Source: JAUNBG01 sp964442735 (GTDB taxonomy: Bacteria; Planctomycetota; Planctomycetia; Pirellulales; Thermoguttaceae). Taken from it: DNA of 64,000 bases. A program made the translations under genes and the position numbers. Within the stretch, counting starts at the first letter, position 1; every line of letters starts with the position of its first letter. The notes beneath the pieces are model-generated. The model ran no database searches. It was not told the DNA's origin and saw only the letters and a program-made list of their open reading frames with translations. The stretch is from NCBI GenBank assembly GCA_964442735.1, contig CAYUAP010000011.1:1-64000 (forward strand), given 5' to 3'. Positions 1 to 6,931 of the stretch are shown piece after piece.

Positions 1-55
1 TATCCGTGAAAATCAGTGTTATCCGTGGTTTCACTTTATATCTGTGAACGGTTAC
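1..55 (-). repeat. Family 1 MITE, copy 1 (cut by window edge)
   Basis: This is the L end of the dispersed family 1 element read on the minus strand; position 55 is the outer base of the terminal GTAACCGTTCACAGATATAA. The rest lies outside the window. It sits 45 bp beyond the stop codon of the minus-strand gene at 101-850, with the L end facing that stop, as in most other copies. Confidence 0.85.
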
Positions 56-100
56 TAAAATTCGTTACATTCATGCAAGAATGGGTAACTCGCAAATCTT

Positions 101-850
101 TTAGAGAATACTCTCCAGTAAAAGACGCATTTTACGCATTTCACTTGCCTGATTAATCTCCGCTAACGGGGCTATATCAACACTGAGCGCACGATTGTAT
201 TTACTCTTGGTCAGTTGGGTTATCAATTTACCATAATCCAAAACTCCTTGACCTATTTGAACTTGAAACTTCGTCTTCGTTGTATCTCTCAATCGAATAT
301 GACAACACAATGATGTTATGGAATCATAGTCAATAGCACGATTTTGCGCATAAATGAAATAGGAGGGATCAATCGATATTTCTAAATTCGGGACCGAAGA
401 ACAGAGACTGGCAATTGATTCCGGGGTATCGGCAATACAACCGGACTGATTTTGAATACCTATCGTGATTCCCTGCGCCAAGCCATAACGAGTTAAGGTA
501 CGAAGTCGTTCGATCTCCTCGTTATAGGGTGTTCCAATAACTCCACTTCGAACAACAATTGTAATAATCCGAAGTACCTTCGCTATTCGGCAGCATCCGA
601 CAAATTTTTTCATATAATCAGGATCTTCCGGTACAATATCAAGGAAAAAGGCAATTGGTCGAATGGCTCTTTCCTTCGTACAATATTGCATTGCCATTAC
701 AGGATCCTGTAAAACCAGGTCCGGAGAAAGATCACTTTTGCCCGTTCCTATCACTATTTCCGACGCCGTATATTCTAAATCGGCCAGTCGTTCCAAACAA
801 ACAGGCAAGGCAAGTTCGGGAAAACATCTGCTTGACGCGGCAACAAACAT
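101..850 (-). CDS. Sugar phosphate isomerase/epimerase-like TIM-barrel protein
   Basis: A 249-aa cytosolic protein resembling the xylose-isomerase-like TIM-barrel family (PF01261). It has alternating hydrophobic strands, a mid-protein IGIQNQSG strand end, an LEISIDPSYF segment where the family usually carries an E/D metal ligand, and CCHIRLRD followed by QIGQGVLDYG, which matches the family's H-x-x-D and G-x-G-x-x-D/N-y end. The reading frame opens further upstream (907), but I chose the ATG at 850 because AGAGGAG lies 8 nt before it and the domain starts immediately. No signal peptide is present. The substrate cannot be told. The exported relative at 57502-58362 belongs to the same fold. Confidence 0.7.
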   Translation of the reverse strand: MFVAASSRCFPELALPVCLERLADLEYTASEIVIGTGKSDLSPDLVLQDPVMAMQYCTKERAIRPIAFFLDIVPEDPDYMKKFVGCCRIAKVLRIITIVVRSGVIGTPYNEEIERLRTLTRYGLAQGITIGIQNQSGCIADTPESIASLCSSVPNLEISIDPSYFIYAQNRAIDYDSITSLCCHIRLRDTTKTKFQVQIGQGVLDYGKLITQLTKSKYNRALSVDIAPLAEINQASEMRKMRLLLESIL

Positions 851-1076
851 GGCAAAACTCCTCTCTGAATTCTCTACGTCCAAACATTCAACGGTGGTCC
901 AGCCCAAGCGGCAGGCCAGCCCGTCCGCCTATGTTTGCGTTCATCCATAAACTCTTTCCTTCAATTTATTGAATATACCAAAAAAGACATTAGTTTTCAA
1001 GGGGGAATTCAGGATCTTTTCAAATAGGTAAATAGGGATAAATGGAAAAACCATTCTCTCCTGATAATATTTCCTA

Positions 1077-1104
1077 TTGAAATTTATACATTATGACGTA
1101 TAAT
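1077..1104 (+). promoter_or_regulatory. Predicted sigma-70 promoter of the DUF4175-like gene
   Basis: TTGAAA (1077-1082), 16-bp spacer, TATAAT (1099-1104). It lies 28 bp upstream of the ATG at 1132, so the transcript would have a very short leader containing the GGAAGGGGAG ribosome-binding region. Confidence 0.5.
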
Positions 1105-1131
1105 TCCGAATAGGAAGGGGAGTGTTCTTTT

Positions 1132-4100
1132 ATGTTGCAAAATAGAGATATGTTACAAGATGAAGATGTATTGGCCGATAACGATTCAATCATAAATGAT
1201 CGACTGAAACAAACGGTTGCGGAAGTTGTACGAGTTGATTTCTTCAGTACACTAACTGCACTCGGAACAGTTGCATTGGCCCTGTTGTTAGTTGGGGCTG
1301 TTTTCGACCAATGGATTTTTCGTCATGGTCTGACTGTCAGTGGACGTCTCCTGTTTTCTCTGATCAGTTTGTTCTTGTTGGGAGGACTTTTCCTGTTCCG
1401 TATGTTTCCACTATTACGGTACAAACTCAATCCTCTTTATGCCGCACAAATACTGGAATCCAATACATTGGACAATAAAAATATATTTATAAATTGGCTT
1501 CTTCTAAAGAAAAACAGTCTTCAGAACAAAAATGGAGTATCCCCTCTACCATCGTTTGTTCTCGAAGGGGTCTCCCAACAAGCCGCTGAAGAAATCCAAA
1601 AACTTCCCCAGGAAATGATCGTGGATCATTCGCCTATTATTCGCTGGGGAATTCGTTTTATTGTCGTCTTCTCCTGCTTTTTAGTCTATATGGTTTTTTC
1701 GCCTAAAAGTACAATGACTTCCGTTCAGCGAATCTCCATGCCGTTAATCAAGATGGCCGCCCCTCAATCGGTCCGTTTTATAACGATCAAGCCGGGAAAC
1801 GCCCCTGTTTTTCAGGGTGATATCCAGACAATTGACGCGGAAATATCGGGGGTTGGTTCACGACAGGTCTCCCTAATCTGGTCAACACGGGACCAGCGTC
1901 TCGTCCAACAGATTCTTCCGTTTCAACAGAAGGAAGGGCAGTTCTATACCCTACAATTTCCAGATTCCCCCAAAGGTCTGACCGAATCGGTCAATTATCA
2001 GATCGTGGTCGGTAATCCGCAAACATCGGAAAATCGTTCCGAACTGTTCACTCTGGAAGTTAAGCCCACTCCTGCATTTCATGTCGAACAGGTGGTTCTG
2101 GTTTATCCTGACTATACTCAACTACAAACACGTACCCAGGATAATTCCGGAGATATTCAGGCCATTGAAGGAACTGTTATAACGGTTAACGCTGTGGCCA
2201 CGATCCCTATCCGTAAAGCACTCTTCCTGCCCGGGGGAGAAGAAAAACTCGCTCGTAGTATGACACTCCTGCAGGACGATCCACAACGGGCCAAATTTAC
2301 CTTTACCCTTCCAACACAGGAACAAAAAACGGACACACTCGCTTTTCCGTATGTTAATTCCTATAAAATGTATTGTGTAGATAATAACAACAATCAAAAC
2401 AGAAATGATAATTCCTATAAAATAGATATTATCCGCGATAAAGCCCCTCTCATCCGTTGGGATAAAGTACCAAATGGTCGAATCGAACTCCCTGAAAATC
2501 AAAAACTAAAATTTACTGTGCGAACCGAGGATCCTGACTTCGGACTCGCCTCGGTACAACTAAAAATCGCCCCTAGAGATATTCCCGCCGCCGATGCTGT
2601 CGATGTCGAAAAAAAGACGCTAACTATCGAACTTCTGAAAGAGGATCGAAAACACCAACGCGGTGAAATCCTTCTTCCCGGTACAATCCTTCCTTCCGAA
2701 TTAAAATTATTACCCAATATCGAGATGGAATATTGGGTCGAAGTAACGGATACAAAACCGGTTCACCCTAATACCGCTCAAACGGAAAAAAAATTATTCA
2801 TTGTTACTGCTCCTTCTTCGAATTCCATTCCGGAAGAAGAAAAAGCGAACCAGAACGAATCAAATCAGTCCAATAACGAATCAAATCAGTCCAATAACGA
2901 ATCCGGGGATAATCAACAGAACAACCAACAGGAGAATAATTCATCACAGAATAATAACAACTCCAATAATCAAGATCAGAAAAACGGTAATTCCGACTCT
3001 CCCGATAAAAATAATCAAGAGAATGAAGGCAAACCGGATAAAAATTCTCAAGAAGGTCAAGAAGAGCAGACCAATAACGGTCAGGGAAATCAATCGGAAG
3101 GTCAGGGACAAGGGGCGTCCTCCGACCAGAATAAAGGCTCAAACAATAAAAAACAGGACGATAATCAAAAGCAAAATCAAGGGGCCGGCTCGGAAAACCA
3201 GGAAGGTTCCTCCCAAAATTCCAATAATTCCGAAAATAATCAAAATAACACCCCCGGCAGTCAGAAACAGGAAGACAATACCAATCAAAATAATCAATCC
3301 GATCAAAACAATAGCGAACATGGCCAGTCTGGAGAAAATGCGCAAAATAACAATAGCAGTAATTCGGATGACAGTAATTCAGAAGGCAATAATTCAAACG
3401 ACAATCCTTCAGAAAAAACAAACGATAAAACTTCCGGTCAATCGAAACAATCAGACGAAGCCAATGCGGAAGGTAATGGAACTCCAATTGATCCGGAAGC
3501 CAATCCTGGAGATGCGTTTGAAAAGATTTTGGAACATCGTGAAAAACATCAAGGGCAATCTTCCGGAAAAGATGAATCTCAAACCGATTCCATCAAGAAA
3601 GAGGAAAAATCCCCCGATAAATCCAATCAGAGCCCAAAAAGTGGGACGGACGATTCCCGTCAACAATCACCAGACGAACAAAAAGAATCCAATGATATTA
3701 CCAATAAAAAAACAACGGAGCCACGTGAAAAAACAGGTGAAAAAACCACCATTCCTCAAGAAATGCCTGAAAATTTCCGTAATGGGCCAACCCCTCCGGA
3801 TGCCGAAAAACAGAAGGCTGATAAAGTGGACGAGCTCCCACCCAATCTTCCACGGAATCAAGGGGATGTCGATCCCAATACAAATACCTTTATGACAAAA
3901 AATTCCAACCAGAGCAATCGAGGTGAAAAAGAGGTCTCGGACAAGGCCAGTGTTGTTCAAGATCCCGATAATCCAACTCCCGGCACTCAAGTTTCTGAAG
4001 AAGACACTCAAAACAAACGGGAACGTAAAACTGATAAACCGGAAGAATTAGGCGATAATTTTAAAGTGGAAAAAACAGATAACATAGACAACACAGATAA

Positions 4101-4755
4101 AAAAGGAAATAAAAAGACATCTAAAAAAGATGAATCGAGTAATCTTCCGAATCTGGATCCGAACCAGATACCTTCTGACGCGAGAAGTGGTGATCCATCG
4201 AGTCCGACCTTAAATCTTTCGTCAGACAACAATCCATCCAAAGGGAAATCGGGCGATAGTGGAGCGTCTGGTCCGGAAGGAAACCGTAAAGAGGACTCTT
4301 CCATGATGAATGGAGCTGGTGGAAGTGGTCATGGTGAATATAAAGAAGGAGAAAAGGCCCTCTCCGCCGATGATCCACAACTCCGATATACAGAACAAGC
4401 CACCTCCTTTGCCTTGGAGTATATCGAAGAACAATTAAAGGATGGTCCGGACAAAGAACTCCTAAAAAGTTTGGGGTGGACCGAGGCTCAATTAAAACAA
4501 TTTCTCGAAAAATGGAAGAAAATGAGTGCCGAAGCAAAAAAAGCCGGAATAAAAACAAAAGAACATGTCAATTATCTGGAGATTTTGCATAATTTAAATT
4601 TAAGAGAGTATTCAAAAGATTCAGTTCATCAAGGAAATAAAGACCTTAATGAAAAAGTTAATGCAACCCCGGATATGGAATCGGCTCGATATCGGCCTCC
4701 CGAGAAATTTCGTGAACGTTTTCGCGTATACCATCAGGGAATTTCTGAAAATTAA
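1132..4755 (+). CDS. Giant membrane-anchored protein, DUF4175-like, with Asn/Gln/Ser-rich tail
   Basis: 1207 aa. Residues 1-40 are a charged cytoplasmic start. Hydrophobic segments at about 40-62, 75-95 and 175-195 are membrane spans; between them is an NPLYAAQILE...NWLLL segment typical of planctomycete DUF4175-like proteins. Residues 200-565 form an extracytoplasmic beta-rich region with DPDFGLASVQL in its last part. Residues 565-1090 are extreme low complexity (N, Q, S, D, E, K), including two tandem copies of ESNQSNN. The C-terminus (1100-1207) is a folded helical region. GGAAGGGGAG precedes the ATG. In planctomycetes such genes often neighbour MoxR/DUF58/VWA genes; none is here. Function unknown; surface or periplasmic scaffolding is a guess. 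Confidence 0.65.
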   Translation: MLQNRDMLQDEDVLADNDSIINDRLKQTVAEVVRVDFFSTLTALGTVALALLLVGAVFDQWIFRHGLTVSGRLLFSLISLFLLGGLFLFRMFPLLRYKLNPLYAAQILESNTLDNKNIFINWLLLKKNSLQNKNGVSPLPSFVLEGVSQQAAEEIQKLPQEMIVDHSPIIRWGIRFIVVFSCFLVYMVFSPKSTMTSVQRISMPLIKMAAPQSVRFITIKPGNAPVFQGDIQTIDAEISGVGSRQVSLIWSTRDQRLVQQILPFQQKEGQFYTLQFPDSPKGLTESVNYQIVVGNPQTSENRSELFTLEVKPTPAFHVEQVVLVYPDYTQLQTRTQDNSGDIQAIEGTVITVNAVATIPIRKALFLPGGEEKLARSMTLLQDDPQRAKFTFTLPTQEQKTDTLAFPYVNSYKMYCVDNNNNQNRNDNSYKIDIIRDKAPLIRWDKVPNGRIELPENQKLKFTVRTEDPDFGLASVQLKIAPRDIPAADAVDVEKKTLTIELLKEDRKHQRGEILLPGTILPSELKLLPNIEMEYWVEVTDTKPVHPNTAQTEKKLFIVTAPSSNSIPEEEKANQNESNQSNNESNQSNNESGDNQQNNQQENNSSQNNNNSNNQDQKNGNSDSPDKNNQENEGKPDKNSQEGQEEQTNNGQGNQSEGQGQGASSDQNKGSNNKKQDDNQKQNQGAGSENQEGSSQNSNNSENNQNNTPGSQKQEDNTNQNNQSDQNNSEHGQSGENAQNNNSSNSDDSNSEGNNSNDNPSEKTNDKTSGQSKQSDEANAEGNGTPIDPEANPGDAFEKILEHREKHQGQSSGKDESQTDSIKKEEKSPDKSNQSPKSGTDDSRQQSPDEQKESNDITNKKTTEPREKTGEKTTIPQEMPENFRNGPTPPDAEKQKADKVDELPPNLPRNQGDVDPNTNTFMTKNSNQSNRGEKEVSDKASVVQDPDNPTPGTQVSEEDTQNKRERKTDKPEELGDNFKVEKTDNIDNTDKKGNKKTSKKDESSNLPNLDPNQIPSDARSGDPSSPTLNLSSDNNPSKGKSGDSGASGPEGNRKEDSSMMNGAGGSGHGEYKEGEKALSADDPQLRYTEQATSFALEYIEEQLKDGPDKELLKSLGWTEAQLKQFLEKWKKMSAEAKKAGIKTKEHVNYLEILHNLNLREYSKDSVHQGNKDLNEKVNATPDMESARYRPPEKFRERFRVYHQGISEN

Positions 4756-4889
4756 TGAATGATTGAGGAAATTTAATGTTTTATGGAAAAATATTTTTTA
4801 TAAAAATTTGAAAGAACTTTTCCCTGGCGGAAACCATCATAATACAAGGCAAGGATGATGATCGAAAGATCAAGAAGGAGATAATTAAC

Positions 4890-6146
4890 ATGAAAAAGAA
4901 AGAGAGTAAACATAGAGAATTGCGGGAAAACATCAGCAATCTCTCGGATAATATTTCATTAAATGATAATTGTTCGTTTGTTTCATGTTCGCCAATGGAG
5001 ATTGTTCATGGGGATGACTCCTTTATTTTTAAGGATGACGTTTCTCTTTATGATGATCATTTTTCGTGTGGAGATCTGTCTATCTTCGAAGATGACAGTA
5101 ATGTATTAACAGTTAAAGATATATCGGTTTACGGAGTCGATCAGGTCAGTGAAGAAATTTATGAAAAACATATCCTTGAGAATGTTTCGATTATAACACT
5201 AGCCAAACAATACGGAAAAACTGCGAAAAAAATTGAACGGATTATTTCACAGGTTCAATACGCTAAAATTATGTGTCTACCATTGGATTATATTGGTAGT
5301 GATGAATTCATTGGTATTACTTCCATTGATGAAAAACGTATTTTATCTGATTTAACCAATACGGATATATCGTCCAAACTATCGGCGGGTTCTTCATTAA
5401 CGGTGTTAACTCAAGAGACCGAATACCTTCATGATTTGGGAGAGAACCGTCTTTTATCCAAAGAAGAAGAGACCCATTTATTTAGAAAATTTAATTATTT
5501 GAAATATAAAGCCGCACAGATGCGTGAATTTCTGGATCCACATCACCCGGAAAAAACGTTTCTGGAAGAAATTGAACGGCTTTATAATGAAGCGTTACAA
5601 GTCAAAAATGAATTAATTTCAGCGAACCTTCGATTGGTTGTTTCCGTAGCCAAAAAGCATATTGGACCGACCCGCCCACTTCACGAACTGATTAGTGATG
5701 GTAATCTTTCTCTGATTAAAGCGGTGGAAAAATTTGATTATACCCGTGGATTCAAATTCAGTACCTATGCTTCCTGGGCTTTGTACCGTAACTATGCACG
5801 GTCCATTCCCGAGGATCAAAAATACAGAGAACATTATCGCACTAGTGACATTAGTATGTTTGAAACCTGTGTGGACAATCGAAGTCTTTCCCTTGAAAAG
5901 GAAAAAATCTATACGGAACAAATGACTCAAGTTGATGATTTCATGAAGGAATTAGACGAACGGGAACGAGTCATTATTCAGCGACGTTATGGCTTGGGGC
6001 TCCATCAATGTCCGCAAACCTTGCGTCAGGTCGGCACTGAACTTGGTGTGACCAAGGAACGTGTCCGTCAAATTGAAATTCGTGCGATTGCCAAAATGCG
6101 TAAAATTGCACACGAACGCCGATTGGAAATTCCCGAATTATTTTAA
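4890..6146 (+). CDS. RNA polymerase sigma factor, sigma-70 family, region 3 absent
   Basis: 418 aa. Region 1.2 is visible near 180-210 (LLSKEEETHLFRKFN). Region 2 (about 240-310) contains LISANLRLVVSVAKKH, DGNLSLIKAVEKFD, and FKFSTYASWALYRNYARSI for core binding and -10 recognition. Region 4 (about 345-410) has DERERVIIQRRYGL and a helix-turn-helix VGTELGVTKERVRQIEIRA. After region 2.4 the sequence passes to region 4 through about 35 residues, so region 3 is missing or minimal. The first 180 residues are acidic and lack region 1.1, though SIITLAKQYGKTAKKIERI looks HTH-like. AAGGAG precedes the ATG. Probably an alternative (group 2/3) sigma factor; I do not call it rpoD. Confidence 0.88.
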   Translation: MKKKESKHRELRENISNLSDNISLNDNCSFVSCSPMEIVHGDDSFIFKDDVSLYDDHFSCGDLSIFEDDSNVLTVKDISVYGVDQVSEEIYEKHILENVSIITLAKQYGKTAKKIERIISQVQYAKIMCLPLDYIGSDEFIGITSIDEKRILSDLTNTDISSKLSAGSSLTVLTQETEYLHDLGENRLLSKEEETHLFRKFNYLKYKAAQMREFLDPHHPEKTFLEEIERLYNEALQVKNELISANLRLVVSVAKKHIGPTRPLHELISDGNLSLIKAVEKFDYTRGFKFSTYASWALYRNYARSIPEDQKYREHYRTSDISMFETCVDNRSLSLEKEKIYTEQMTQVDDFMKELDERERVIIQRRYGLGLHQCPQTLRQVGTELGVTKERVRQIEIRAIAKMRKIAHERRLEIPELF

Positions 6147-6260
6147 CACGTTATTCCTAATGACTTAAAAGTGTTTTAACCCGAGGCCAAATTAATCGTC
6201 TGTATCCACAGAAAAGGTTCGGGAAATGTCATTACAAGCATTTGCTTTTCTCCTTGCCCT

Positions 6261-6301
6261 AGGGGGGGTTCGTATCTTCGGATACGGATCTCCCTTTTTT
6301 T
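6261..6301 (+). terminator. Rho-independent terminator of the sigma factor gene
   Basis: A long stem closed by a C(UUCG)G tetraloop: CGTATC-TTCG-GATACG, extended by AGGGGGGGTT against GATCTCCCT, followed by a run of T. It lies 115 bp after the sigma stop codon. Confidence 0.8.
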
Positions 6302-6303
6302 AT

Positions 6304-6423
6304 TATACACTGTACGACGTTATAAATTCGGCATTTCCTGGGAGCGCGGACGTCTCGTCCGCATCTCCAAAACAGGCGTCTCGCCTGTTTTGAAAAAAGG
6401 CATTGTGAACGACCTTGAGTATA
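6304..6423. repeat. Family 2 element, copy A (120 bp, two hairpins)
   Basis: The left terminus TATACACTGTACGACG pairs imperfectly with the right terminus CGACCTTGAGTATA. Inside are hairpin 1, GCGGACG-TCT-CGTCCGC (6346-6362), and hairpin 2, AAAACAGGCG-TCT-CGCCTGTTTT (6369-6391). Hairpin 2 has A and T tracts on its two sides and could terminate transcription in both directions. It lies between two convergent genes. Confidence 0.75.
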
Positions 6424-6475
6424 GTAACTTTTATATTATCAGTATCTGTACGTTCATGGAGACAAAACAAACGTC

Positions 6476-6681
6476 GTAACTATTCACGGATATAAAGTGA
6501 AGCCAAGGATAACACTGATTTTCACGGATAGTTTTTTGGCAAACAAACTTTTTTATGATAAAATTATTTATTATAATATTTAAAATGTTTAGTTTGTTAT
6601 TGTAAAATATTGTATTTTACGGCAGACTATCTCTGTTTATCCGTGATATCCGTGGTTCCAAAATCGTTCGTGAATGGTTAC
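6476..6681 (+). mobile_element. Family 1 MITE, copy 2, with perfect 8-bp target duplication
   Basis: 206 bp from GTAACTATTCACGGATAT to TTCGTGAATGGTTAC. It is flanked by the direct repeat CAAACGTC at 6468-6475 and 6682-6689. The core contains the palindrome GTAAAATA-TTG-TATTTTAC. From 6690 to 6931 I see no further gene; a 108-residue open frame there has no coding character. Confidence 0.88.
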
Positions 6682-6931
6682 CAAACGTCTTTACCTGTTT
6701 TGTCCACCTTTTCCACAAAACCGATATCTTTTGATCATGTTTTACGATAATAACATTCATGGATTAACCACCTGTCTACAAATGGTAGAATATTTTTATA
6801 TCCGTGGTTTTAAAGTCACCATTCCGGTTGAGACAGTGAACATCAAACCGGGTTGGAACATGAACAGGGCATCCATGTTCTCAACAGGGGGTATCCATGG
6901 ACACCACAGGAGAAGGATACCATTTGTATCG

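Noticed and set aside
2801..3895. 364-residue open frame overlapping the DUF4175-like gene, and several antisense frames there
   Set aside because: They are by-products of A-rich low-complexity codons in the real gene; composition is only I/K/R/N/T with no ribosome site.
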